Positions 8,694-16,557 of a DNA stretch of 64,000 nucleotides are shown here, in pieces. The stretch is from NCBI GenBank assembly GCA_963844655.1, contig CAWJPA010000007.1, positions 1,364,001 through 1,428,000 of the forward strand, read 5' to 3'. Source of the stretch: JASHPR01 sp963844655 (GTDB taxonomy: Bacteria > Actinomycetota > Actinomycetes > Streptosporangiales > Streptosporangiaceae). The notes beneath the pieces are model-generated. The model was not told the DNA's origin and ran no database searches. It was given only the letters and a program-made list of their open reading frames with translations. The position numbers were made by a program, and so were the translations under genes. Every line of letters starts with the position of its first letter. Position 1 is the stretch's first letter.

Positions 8694-9646
8694 CAGGTGA
8701 GCGGCTGGCCGCCGTTAAAGGCCACCATGTCGGTGAGCGCGGCCATGAGGTCGATCGGCGCGCCTCGGGCGGCGCCGCCAAGCTCGGCGCAGGCGCGGTG
8801 CAGGTTGCCGACGATCCGCTCCGCGTCGGACCAGCCGGCGAACCAGCCCAGGTCGGTGTCCCTGGCCGCCTCCAGCGGGGACAGGCCGGCCTCGAGCGCC
8901 CGCCCGGCGAGGTCCAGCACGAACCTGAGGTAGTCCAGCGTCGCCTCGACGGGCCCTGTGCCGCCGGTCACACCGCCGCTGAACACCGGTCCGTGGCCGG
9001 GCACGATGGTCTGCGCCCTCAGCGGCATCAGCACCTGCTCCAGCACATCGACGGCGCCGGCCACGGAGCCCATGAGCAGGAACGGCGTGCCGCCGTTGAA
9101 GATCAGGTCGCCGCAGAACAGCACGGAGCGCTCGGGGATCCACACGATCGAGTCGTTGGTCGTGTGCGCGGGCATGCCGACGTACCGGACCTGGGCCCGC
9201 AGGTCGCCGGCGTGCAGCGCGATCTCGTCGGTGAACGTGATGAACGGCGGGTCGAGATCCAGGTCGCCCCAGTCGGGGTGGTCCCAGAACGGCAGTTCCC
9301 GCGGCGGGCCGAACGCGATGGCCTCGGCCCTGGCCCGCTCCTGCGCGATGATCGCGGCGCCGGGGAACAGGCAGTTCCCGAACGTGTGGTCACCGTGGTG
9401 GTGGGTGTTGACCACGGCGCGCACCGGCGCCGTCGTGACGGTCGCGATGGCCTGCTGGTAGGCCCGCGTCCTGCGCTCGGTCGAGCAGGCGTCGATGCTG
9501 ACCACGCCCTGCGGCCCGGTCAGGAACCCGGTGTTGTTGATCCACCAGGTGCCGTCCGGCTGGATGTAGGCAAAGACCCCGTCGCTGACCTCCTGGAGCC
9601 GCGCGTCCGCGATGCTGACCCCGGGCGGCGGCACGGCGCTGGTCAT
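8684..9646 (-). CDS. MBL-fold metallo-hydrolase
   Basis: Zinc-dependent hydrolase of the metallo-beta-lactamase superfamily, 320 residues; substrate unknown. The metal motif is THHHGDHTFGN near residues 82-92, with later ligands in GMPAHTTND, the GDLIFNGG aspartate and PGHGPV. There is no signal peptide, so it is cytoplasmic. It is transcribed away from the Liv genes' far end and converges on thrB. The start is supported by a TACGCT box 7 nt upstream. The family includes lactonases, glyoxalase II-like enzymes and quinone-related hydrolases; nothing here decides among them. Confidence 0.8.
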   Translation of the reverse strand: MTSAVPPPGVSIADARLQEVSDGVFAYIQPDGTWWINNTGFLTGPQGVVSIDACSTERRTRAYQQAIATVTTAPVRAVVNTHHHGDHTFGNCLFPGAAIIAQERARAEAIAFGPPRELPFWDHPDWGDLDLDPPFITFTDEIALHAGDLRAQVRYVGMPAHTTNDSIVWIPERSVLFCGDLIFNGGTPFLLMGSVAGAVDVLEQVLMPLRAQTIVPGHGPVFSGGVTGGTGPVEATLDYLRFVLDLAGRALEAGLSPLEAARDTDLGWFAGWSDAERIVGNLHRACAELGGAARGAPIDLMAALTDMVAFNGGQPLTCYA

Positions 9647-9653
9647 GTGATCA

Positions 9654-9659
9654 AGCGTA
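9654..9659 (-). promoter_or_regulatory. -10-like element of a probable leaderless MBL transcript
   Basis: On the minus strand TACGCT is followed by seven bases (TGATCAC) and then the ATG at 9646, with no Shine-Dalgarno sequence. This matches the pattern seen before lysA, hisD, hisC and hisH. Confidence 0.35.
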
Positions 9660-9704
9660 GTAGCGGGGGTGCCGGTGCCGCAGGGCCTGGCGTACGCGGT
9701 CCGG

Positions 9705-10739
9705 TCATTCCTTCTGGCGGACCCGGTAGCCGACGGGCAGGAGCGACCAGCCGAACCGGTCGCTGGCCAGCCCCCAGAGCCCGCGGGAAGCGACCAGGGT
9801 GGTGACGATCGCGAGGCCGCCGACGATGACCAGGTACCAGGCCCCGTACGAGGACAGCGTCTCCTGCAGCGCGAACAGCACGAGCGCGCCGATGATGGGG
9901 CCCTCCATGGTTCCCATGCCGCCGATGAGCACCATGAACAGCATGTCCACGCTGTACTGGATGCTGAACACCGTGGTCGGCTCCACGTACAGCGTCTGCA
10001 GCGCGATCAGCGCGCCCACGGCGCCGGCGCCGCCGGCCGCGGCCAGGTAGGCCAGCAGCCTGATCCGCCCCACCCGCACGCCGGAACTGGCCGCGGCGAC
10101 CGGATCGCTGCCCACCGCCCGGGCGTCAAGCCCGAACGTCCGCCGCACGAGCAGGTAGACGCCGGCCACGCTGACCACGGCGACGGCGAGCGTCGCCCAG
10201 TAGATGAGGGCCTCGCGCAGCACGTCGCTGTACCCCGCCAGCCCCGGCACGCTCACCCCGGTGGTCCCGCCCACCGCGGGGGACAGCGTGGCGATGATCT
10301 GGAACGTGGCGGCCACCACCAGCGTGGCCACCGCGAAGTACCCGCCGGACAGCCTCAGCACCAGCGCCGACACCGGCAGCGCGACCACCGCGGCGGCGAT
10401 CGCGGCCAGCAGTATGCCGCCGAACGGGTTGATCCCGTGCACCGCGACCAGGTAGAGCGCGTAGGCGCCAACCCCGATAAAGGCGTTCTGGCCAAACGAG
10501 GTCAGGCCGCTGAACCCGGCCAGCAGGTTCCACTGGCTGGCCATGGCGATGAACGTGAGCAGGGTTATCAGCGGCTGCTCCGCCGGGCCGCCGACGATGT
10601 AGGGCACCAGCGCCAGGACCACGATCGCCACCACGCACGCGCCGGTGAACGCGGACGCCGCGGCGCTCCACCGGCTGACTGTGACCGGTGTCACCGCGGG
10701 CTCGGCGTCGCGGGAGCCGACCGCCGTATCGCGCGTCAT
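9705..10739 (-). CDS. livM: Branched-chain amino acid type ABC permease LivM
   Basis: Inner-membrane permease subunit of a HAAT/Liv-family importer, 344 residues with about nine to ten hydrophobic segments. The conserved FIAMASQWNLLAGFSGLTSFGQ block is at about residues 60-80, and the GGMGTMEGPIIGALVLF segment near the end is typical of LivM. The start is the ATG overlapping the livH stop (ATGA). It is the last gene of a five-gene minus-strand operon. The transported compound is not fixed by sequence: Liv systems also import amides, urea and aromatic acids. Confidence 0.88.
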   Translation of the reverse strand: MTRDTAVGSRDAEPAVTPVTVSRWSAAASAFTGACVVAIVVLALVPYIVGGPAEQPLITLLTFIAMASQWNLLAGFSGLTSFGQNAFIGVGAYALYLVAVHGINPFGGILLAAIAAAVVALPVSALVLRLSGGYFAVATLVVAATFQIIATLSPAVGGTTGVSVPGLAGYSDVLREALIYWATLAVAVVSVAGVYLLVRRTFGLDARAVGSDPVAAASSGVRVGRIRLLAYLAAAGGAGAVGALIALQTLYVEPTTVFSIQYSVDMLFMVLIGGMGTMEGPIIGALVLFALQETLSSYGAWYLVIVGGLAIVTTLVASRGLWGLASDRFGWSLLPVGYRVRQKE

Positions 10740-11635
10740 CAGAACGCTCCCTGGCCCTGGATCTCGCGCACCGCCTGCTGGCTGGTGAACAGCCCGCCCG
10801 GCCTGACCGTGAGCACGGCCAGGAACAGCAGGTTGACCGCGAGGACCGCGTACGCCTGGTTGACCTCGCCGACGACCACCTGGGTGACGCCCAGGGCCAC
10901 CCCGCCGGCCAGCGTGCCCCACAGCGACCCGATGCCGCCGATCACGACCGCCTCGAACGCGAAGATCAGTATGTTGGTGCCGGTCAGCGGGTCGAACGTC
11001 CCGATGGTGCCGATGAACACCCCGGCCAGGGCCGCCGTGGCGACCGCGATGCCCGCCACGGTGGCGAACACCGGCCGCACCCTGATGCCCACCAGCCGGG
11101 CCGTGTCCAGGTCGTCGGCGGTGGCGCGGACCTTGCGGCCCCACCCGGTGTGCGACAGCAGCAGCTGCAGGCCGGACAGCACCGCGCACGCGGTCAGGAA
11201 CGCGGTCAGGAACAGCCAGGACACGGTGATGCCGCTGCCGATATGGAAGCTGGCCAGCGCCAGCACGCCGCCGTTCAGCCCGCGCGGGTCGGATGTCGCG
11301 GCCACCTGCAGCAGGTTCTCGATCATGACCGACAGCCCGAAGGTGACGAGCACCGGCGCGAGCACCCCGTGCCGCAGCGCCCGCCCGAACAGCAGCACCT
11401 GCAGGGCCATGCCCGCGCCGAACGCGGCGGGCAGCAGCAGCGGCAGCGTGACCCAGACCGGCACGCCCAGCGCGGAGGACAGGACCAGCCCGAGATAGGC
11501 CCCGCACACCGCCAGATCGCCGTGCGCCAGGTTCACGATGCGCATCACGCCGAACGTCAGCGAGAGCCCGCAGGCGATGAGCGCGTACTGGCCGCCGAGC
11601 AGCAGGCCCTGGATAACCGCGTTGACCCAGTTCAC
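10739..11635 (-). CDS. livH: Branched-chain amino acid type ABC permease LivH
   Basis: Second membrane subunit, 298 residues, with the N-terminal NWVNAVIQGLLLGGQYALIACGLSLTFGVMRIVNLAHGD pattern diagnostic of LivH and the inner repeat VVIGGIGSLWGTLAGGV. Eight or so hydrophobic helices are visible. The ATG at 11635 lies four bases inside the livF 3' end, and the stop overlaps the livM start, so the permeases are translationally coupled and would form a LivHM heterodimer. Confidence 0.9.
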   Translation of the reverse strand: MNWVNAVIQGLLLGGQYALIACGLSLTFGVMRIVNLAHGDLAVCGAYLGLVLSSALGVPVWVTLPLLLPAAFGAGMALQVLLFGRALRHGVLAPVLVTFGLSVMIENLLQVAATSDPRGLNGGVLALASFHIGSGITVSWLFLTAFLTACAVLSGLQLLLSHTGWGRKVRATADDLDTARLVGIRVRPVFATVAGIAVATAALAGVFIGTIGTFDPLTGTNILIFAFEAVVIGGIGSLWGTLAGGVALGVTQVVVGEVNQAYAVLAVNLLFLAVLTVRPGGLFTSQQAVREIQGQGAF

Positions 11636-12396
11636 GCCCGCCCCTCACCGAAGTAGGCGGCGACGACCTCGTCCCGGCTCACGCTCGCGACCGGGGCGGC
11701 CAGCGCGACCCGCCCCTCGAGCAGGCAGACCAGGTCGTCGCACGCGTCCATGGCCCGCCGCAGGTCCTGCTCCACGATCACCAGCGTGGCACCCGCCGCT
11801 CGCAGCCCGGACAGCGTTTCGTACAGCTCCGCGACCACGAGCGGCGCCAGGCCGAGCGAGATCTCGTCGAGCAGCAGCAGGGCAGGCGCGGCGGCCAGCG
11901 CCCGCGCGATCGCCACCGCCTGCTGCTCGCCGCCGGACAAGGTGGACGCGCGCTGCCTGCGCCGTCTGGTGATCATCGGGAAGGCGCCGTAGATGCGCTC
12001 GAGCGGCCACGCATCGGAGGCCGCGGCGGCGGCGCCCACCTGGATGTTCTCCTCGACGGTCAGGCTGGGAAAGAGCTTGCGGCCCTCCGGCACCAGCGCG
12101 ATGCCGCGGGAGATCCGCCGGTGCGGCGGGGCGGCCGTGATGTCAGATCCGCCGTACCGGACAGATCCTGACGCCGGGGCCTGCGCTCCGGCGATCGTGC
12201 GCAGCAGCGTCGTCTTGCCCGCGCCGTTGGCGCCGACCAGCGCGGTCGCGCAGCCCTGGGTGACCGACATTGACACACCGAACAGGGCCTGGAAGTCCCC
12301 GTAGAAGACGTCGAGGTCGCTGATCTCGAGCAGCGGGGCATTCCGGGAGCCCGGCACGGGGTCTGCTCCGCTGATGGCGCTACCTTCTTCCGTCAC
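11632..12396 (-). CDS. livF: ABC transporter ATP-binding subunit LivF
   Basis: Cytoplasmic ATPase of the Liv-type importer, 254 residues. Walker A GANGAGKTTLL (about residues 53-63), Q-loop region, full signature LSGGEQQAVAIARAL and Walker B LLLLDEISLGLAP are all intact. The sequence VPEGRKLFPSLTVEENI is the characteristic LivF block. It is separated from livG by 33 bp and overlaps livH by 4 bp. Confidence 0.92.
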   Translation of the reverse strand: MTEEGSAISGADPVPGSRNAPLLEISDLDVFYGDFQALFGVSMSVTQGCATALVGANGAGKTTLLRTIAGAQAPASGSVRYGGSDITAAPPHRRISRGIALVPEGRKLFPSLTVEENIQVGAAAAASDAWPLERIYGAFPMITRRRRQRASTLSGGEQQAVAIARALAAAPALLLLDEISLGLAPLVVAELYETLSGLRAAGATLVIVEQDLRRAMDACDDLVCLLEGRVALAAPVASVSRDEVVAAYFGEGRA

Positions 12397-12429
12397 CCGG
12401 GACCCTCGGGACCTGCCGCCCGGCCGGGC

Positions 12430-13158
12430 TCACAGCACGCCCCCGCCGAGGAAGGCAGTCCGCACGGCGTCGCTGGCCAGCACGTCGGACGGCGCGCCGT
12501 CCGCGATCACCTGACCGCCCGCCAGGCATACCAGGCGGGTCACCGCGGCGATGAGCACCCTGAGCACATGCTCCACCCAGATGATCGCGGTGCCGGCCGC
12601 GTTCACGGCCCGGATCGTCCCGATCAGCGCCTCGGTCTCCGGGTCGCTCAGGCCGCCGGCGATCTCGTCGAGCAGCAGCACGCGCGGCCGCATGGCCAGC
12701 GCCCGGGCCAGTTCGAGCCGCTTGCGGTCCAGCAGCCGCAGCGAGCCGGCCTGGGTGTTCGCGTGCCCGGCCATGCCGGTCAGGGTCAGGGCCTCGTACG
12801 CTGCCCCGTACGCGTGCCGCCCGCGCAGGCCGGCCGCCCGCGTCGCGCCGACGAGCGCGTTCTCGAACACGGTCAGGTCCCCGAGCGGCCGCGGCACCTG
12901 GAACGTGCGGCCGAGCCCCAGCCTGGCCCGCAGCGGCGGCGGCAGCCGCGTCACGTCCCTGCCCTGCAGCAGCACCCGGCCGGCGTCGCAGCGCCCGGTG
13001 CCGGTCAGCAGGTCGAGCAGGGTGGTCTTGCCCGCGCCGTTCGGGCCGACGATGCCCACGGCCTCGCCCGGTGCCACGGCCAGCGAGACCGAGTGGAGCA
13101 CGGACAGCGAGCCATAGCTCTTCGCGACGTCGGTGACCTCCAGCGCGGGCGGGCTCAC
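12430..13158 (-). CDS. livG: ABC transporter ATP-binding subunit LivG, atypical signature motif
   Basis: Partner ATPase to LivF, 242 residues. Walker A is GPNGAGKTTLL and Walker B VLLLDEIAGGLSDPE. The usual LivG signature (LS.G..R.LEIARAL) reads AGSLRLLDRKRLELARAL, so the serine-glycine core of the ABC signature is replaced. It is also a little shorter than most LivG proteins, which run to about 250-290 residues. GTG at 13158 overlaps the binding-protein stop (GTGA). In a LivFG heterodimer one degenerate site can be tolerated, but that is inference. Confidence 0.85.
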   Translation of the reverse strand: MSPPALEVTDVAKSYGSLSVLHSVSLAVAPGEAVGIVGPNGAGKTTLLDLLTGTGRCDAGRVLLQGRDVTRLPPPLRARLGLGRTFQVPRPLGDLTVFENALVGATRAAGLRGRHAYGAAYEALTLTGMAGHANTQAGSLRLLDRKRLELARALAMRPRVLLLDEIAGGLSDPETEALIGTIRAVNAAGTAIIWVEHVLRVLIAAVTRLVCLAGGQVIADGAPSDVLASDAVRTAFLGGGVL

Positions 13159-14471
13159 AGCAGCTGCAGTGAGCCCGCGACCGGCACCGAGGGCAGGAGC
13201 GAGTTGTCGATGACGACCAGCTGGTAACTGCCGGATACCTTGCGCCACTGCGCGAGCAGCTCGGGGATCTGGGACACATGCGGCACCGGGCCGCTGCTGA
13301 AGTCGTAGGCCCCGGTGATCGCCTGGCCCTTGGCCGTGCCCAGGGCACTGGCCACGGCCTTCGCGTCCTTCGGGTTCCCTGAGGCCTTGAGCGCCGCGAC
13401 CGCGATCTCGAAGATCGCGTAGTTGAACCCCATCGGCTGGGTCCAGTCGTTGCCCGTCTTGGTCTTGTAGTCCGCGGCGAAGGCCGAGGCCGTGGTGCCG
13501 TCGAGCGAGGACTTGTACGGGAACTCCGGGGTCCACCACAGCGGCGACATCACGTTCTGCACCAGCGGCCCGAGCGCGTCCGCGGCGCTCGGGAACAGCA
13601 GGGCCTTCGAGATCGACGCGATCTTCGGCGTGAAGCCGCTCTGGTGCGCCTGCCGCCAGAACGTGATGAAGTCGGGCGGGATCGGCACCGCGTGCAGGAT
13701 CTCCACGTTGGAGTTCTTGAACTTGGCGATGATCGAGGCGTAGTCCGTGGTCCCGTCGGTGTACGCACCCGAGGGGACGACCTTCCAGCCCAGGCTGTCC
13801 GCCTTCTTGGTGATGTACTTCTGGAACCCGGCGCCGTCCACATCGTTCGGCCACAGGCCGCCGATCACGTGGTTGGTGGGCGCCTTCTGCCAGACCGAGG
13901 CGAACAGGTTCGTCTCCTCCTGGGTGCCGAGGAAGTACATATAGGAGTACTTGAAGGTATTCGCGGTGCCGTTGCTCTTGTAGTACCACTGCTCCCACGG
14001 GCAGATCGTCAGCACACACGGCACGCCCGAGGCCTCCGCCTGGGAGGAGACCGGGATCACGGTCTCCGGTGTCGCGGTGGCGAGCAGCATGTCCACCGAG
14101 TCCTGCTGCACCATCTGGGACGCGACGGACGCCGCCCGCGCCGAGGACGACTGGCTGTCCCCGGCGATGATCTCCACGGAGTACTTCTTGCCGCCGATCG
14201 TCAGGCCCTTGGCCAGCGCGGCCCTGACCTGGCCGAGCACATAGCCGTTGGACTGGGTGAACACGGAAAGCTGGCCCGTCTCCGGGCTGATGAACCCGAT
14301 CTTTATCGTGCCGCCAGAGCCGCCGGAAGCGCCGGACGAGGTCGTCGACTTCAGCGAGCTTGAGCAGCCCGCGACACCCGCCAGCCCTCCGCCGAGAGCC
14401 AGGCCGGTGGCGCCGAGAAAACTGCGTCTGCTCAGCTGCCCGGGCTTGCTCATATGCGCCGAATCAGTCAT
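13155..14471 (-). CDS. Liv-type substrate-binding lipoprotein
   Basis: Periplasmic-type (cell-surface) binding protein of the HAAT family, 438 residues. The N terminus has a twin-arginine motif (LSRRSFLGATGLALGGG) followed by a lipobox ending in AGVAGC near residue 40, so it is a predicted Tat-exported lipoprotein. After a Ser/Gly linker the mature domain begins IKIGFISPETGQLS, a typical type-I periplasmic fold start. ATG at 14471 is preceded by GGAG six bases upstream; the internal ATG at 14453 lacks one. It is the first gene of the importer operon and is divergent from the AraC gene, which may regulate it. Confidence 0.88.
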   Translation of the reverse strand: MTDSAHMSKPGQLSRRSFLGATGLALGGGLAGVAGCSSSLKSTTSSGASGGSGGTIKIGFISPETGQLSVFTQSNGYVLGQVRAALAKGLTIGGKKYSVEIIAGDSQSSSARAASVASQMVQQDSVDMLLATATPETVIPVSSQAEASGVPCVLTICPWEQWYYKSNGTANTFKYSYMYFLGTQEETNLFASVWQKAPTNHVIGGLWPNDVDGAGFQKYITKKADSLGWKVVPSGAYTDGTTDYASIIAKFKNSNVEILHAVPIPPDFITFWRQAHQSGFTPKIASISKALLFPSAADALGPLVQNVMSPLWWTPEFPYKSSLDGTTASAFAADYKTKTGNDWTQPMGFNYAIFEIAVAALKASGNPKDAKAVASALGTAKGQAITGAYDFSSGPVPHVSQIPELLAQWRKVSGSYQLVVIDNSLLPSVPVAGSLQLL

Positions 14472-14618
14472 TGTTCGCTCCGCAGGTAAGGTCGAACCCC
14501 CTGATCGGGTCATTGTCAGCCGGGCCGGCGCTGGCGGTCTTGGACTACCGGGCACATCCCTTGACCATCCGCGCATGCGCTCGCAAGCTAGGACAACTAC
14601 CGAAGGAGGTCGGCAGTC

Positions 14619-15704
14619 ATGCCCGATGTCGCGCGAACCCTTGACCTGCCTCCTGACCAGCGCTTCGACTACTGGAAGCACGTCCTGAACGACACTTTCG
14701 TCCCGCTGGAGGTGTCCAGCCCGAGCGGCGAGGGCGACTTCCGCGGCCGGCTCCGGGGCTGCGAACTCGGCGGCCTGCGCCTCATCGAGGTCCGCGCCGA
14801 GCCGCACACAGCGCGCCGGACCGCGCGCCTGGTCAAGGCGGCACCCGCGGGATGCTACAAGATCGGCCTTCAGCTGCGGGGCACGGCCGTGCTGATCCAG
14901 GACGGCCGGGAGGCGGTGCTCACCCCCGGCGACTTCGCCTTCTATGACACCGACCGCCCGTACACGCTGGCGCTGACCCACCACCGGATGCTAGTGCTCA
15001 TCTTCCCCAAGGACATGATCGGCCTGCCGCAGTCGCAGCTGGCCGGGCTGACCGCCACCCGGATGCCCGGCGAGGCCGGCGGCATGGCGTCCCTGATCGG
15101 CCCGTTTCTGAGCCAGGTAGCCGACCTGCTCGATGAGGTGGATACCCCCGGGCTGGGGGTCGGCGTGCGGCTCGCGGGCAACGTGGTCGACCTGCTCGGC
15201 ACGGTCCTGGCCGAGCGGCTGGACGCGGTGCCCGCCGATCCCGATACCGCGCACCGGGCGCTGATGCTGCAGATCACCGCGTTCATCGAGGAGCGCCTGG
15301 GCGAGGCGGACCTGACCCCGGCCCAGATCGCCGCGGCGCATCACATCTCCCTGCGTCAGCTGCACAAGCTCTTCCACGCCAGCGGCAGCACCGTGGCCGG
15401 GTGGATCAGGCAGCGCCGCCTCGAGCACTGCGGCCACGACCTGCGCGATCCGCACCGCGCGGCTTGGTCGGTGGCCGCCGTCGGGGCCCGGTGGGGCTAT
15501 CCGGACCCGGCCCACTTCAGCCGCCTGTTCAAGGCGGCCTACGGCACGGGACCGCGCGACTACCGCGCCAGTCACGGTCTGGCTGGTCCGGCGAACGGCG
15601 GCGTGCCGCCCGGACCGCCCGGCGCGGTGCCGCGGCCACCGGGCTTCCTGATCCTCCCCGACGGCCAGTGGTACCAGATGCCCGACCGCCGCCCCCTGTT
15701 CTGA
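14619..15704 (+). CDS. AraC-family transcriptional regulator
   Basis: 361-residue DNA-binding regulator. Residues about 20-190 look like the AraC-binding-like (FeaR/NtcR-type) sensor domain (FDYWKHVLNDTFVPLEV, GDFAFYDTDRPYTL). Residues about 215-320 form the double helix-turn-helix of AraC proteins (LTPAQIAAAHHISLRQLHKLF, ARWGYPDPAHFSRLFKAAYG). A strong GAAGGAGG precedes the ATG. It is divergent from the Liv importer (147 bp shared intergenic) and upstream of the SDR and TPP enzyme genes, so it probably controls this catabolic group; the inducer is unknown. Confidence 0.88.
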   Translation: MPDVARTLDLPPDQRFDYWKHVLNDTFVPLEVSSPSGEGDFRGRLRGCELGGLRLIEVRAEPHTARRTARLVKAAPAGCYKIGLQLRGTAVLIQDGREAVLTPGDFAFYDTDRPYTLALTHHRMLVLIFPKDMIGLPQSQLAGLTATRMPGEAGGMASLIGPFLSQVADLLDEVDTPGLGVGVRLAGNVVDLLGTVLAERLDAVPADPDTAHRALMLQITAFIEERLGEADLTPAQIAAAHHISLRQLHKLFHASGSTVAGWIRQRRLEHCGHDLRDPHRAAWSVAAVGARWGYPDPAHFSRLFKAAYGTGPRDYRASHGLAGPANGGVPPGPPGAVPRPPGFLILPDGQWYQMPDRRPLF

Positions 15705-15783
15705 GCACCAAGATCTTCCTTGTACCCCGGCCGTCAAGCGGCGTGCGCTGGCGTGCAAGACGGAGCGTAGGCAGCACGCCAGC

Positions 15784-16557
15784 ATGGGCGTTATGGCCAC
15801 TTCAGGGCGGTTGCAGGGCAGGGCCGCGATCATCACCGGCGGTGAGGGCAGCATCGGCATGGCGACGGCCCGGGCACTCGTGGCCGAGGGCGCGCGGGTC
15901 CGCCTGATCGGGCTGGTCGCCGATGACCTGCGCTCCGGCGCGGCCTCGCTCGGCGGCGCGGCCAGCTGGGCCGTCGCGGACGTCACGGACTCGGCGGGTG
16001 TCAAAGCGGCCGTCGCGGAGGCAGCCGAGGCGTTCGGCCGGCTTGACGTAGTGGTGAGCAACGCGGGGATCGCCGGGGTGATCGCCCCGGTGGCCGACTA
16101 CCCGGAGGACGTGTTCGACCAGGTTCTCGCCGTGCACGTGCGGGGCTCGTTCCTGGTGTGCAAGCACTCGCTGCCCTACCTGGAACCTGGTGCCAGCATC
16201 GTGATCACCTCGAGCGTGGTCGGCCTCACCTCGGACGCCGGGATCTGCGCCTACGCCACGGCCAAGCACGCCCTGGTCGGGCTCATGCGGACGCTGGCCA
16301 AGGAGACCGCGCCCCGCGGCATCCGGGTGAACACGATCCACCCGGGCCCGGTCGACAACGAGTTCCAGCACCGGATCGAGGTCGCGGCCACGGGCGCGGA
16401 CCGCGATCGCGCCGCCTCGATCTTCGAGACGTTCATCCCGCTGGGCCGGCACGCCGCCCCCGACGAGGTCGCCCGCGCGATGCTGTTCCTGGCCAGCGAC
16501 GAGAGCTCGTTCGTCACCGGCGCCACCCTGGCCGTTGACGGCGGAATGTCGATCTAG
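15784..16557 (+). CDS. SDR-family NAD(P)-dependent oxidoreductase
   Basis: Classical short-chain dehydrogenase, 257 residues. The nucleotide motif is a TGxxxGIG variant (GGEGSIGMATARAL, about residues 18-31). The NAG motif is in VVSNAGIAG, the catalytic serine in ITSSVVG, and the Tyr-x3-Lys pair in CAYATAKHAL. The C terminus FVTGATLAVDGGMSI is typical. A second ATG three codons in (15793) is an alternative start; neither has a good ribosome site. It overlaps the TPP enzyme by one base, so both act in the same pathway, perhaps oxidation or reduction of a hydroxy or keto acid. Confidence 0.87.
   Translation: MGVMATSGRLQGRAAIITGGEGSIGMATARALVAEGARVRLIGLVADDLRSGAASLGGAASWAVADVTDSAGVKAAVAEAAEAFGRLDVVVSNAGIAGVIAPVADYPEDVFDQVLAVHVRGSFLVCKHSLPYLEPGASIVITSSVVGLTSDAGICAYATAKHALVGLMRTLAKETAPRGIRVNTIHPGPVDNEFQHRIEVAATGADRDRAASIFETFIPLGRHAAPDEVARAMLFLASDESSFVTGATLAVDGGMSI

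Noticed and set aside
14453..14471. Internal ATG at 14453 as start of the Liv-type binding protein
   Set aside because: No ribosome site precedes it, whereas the ATG at 14471 has GGAG six bases upstream.
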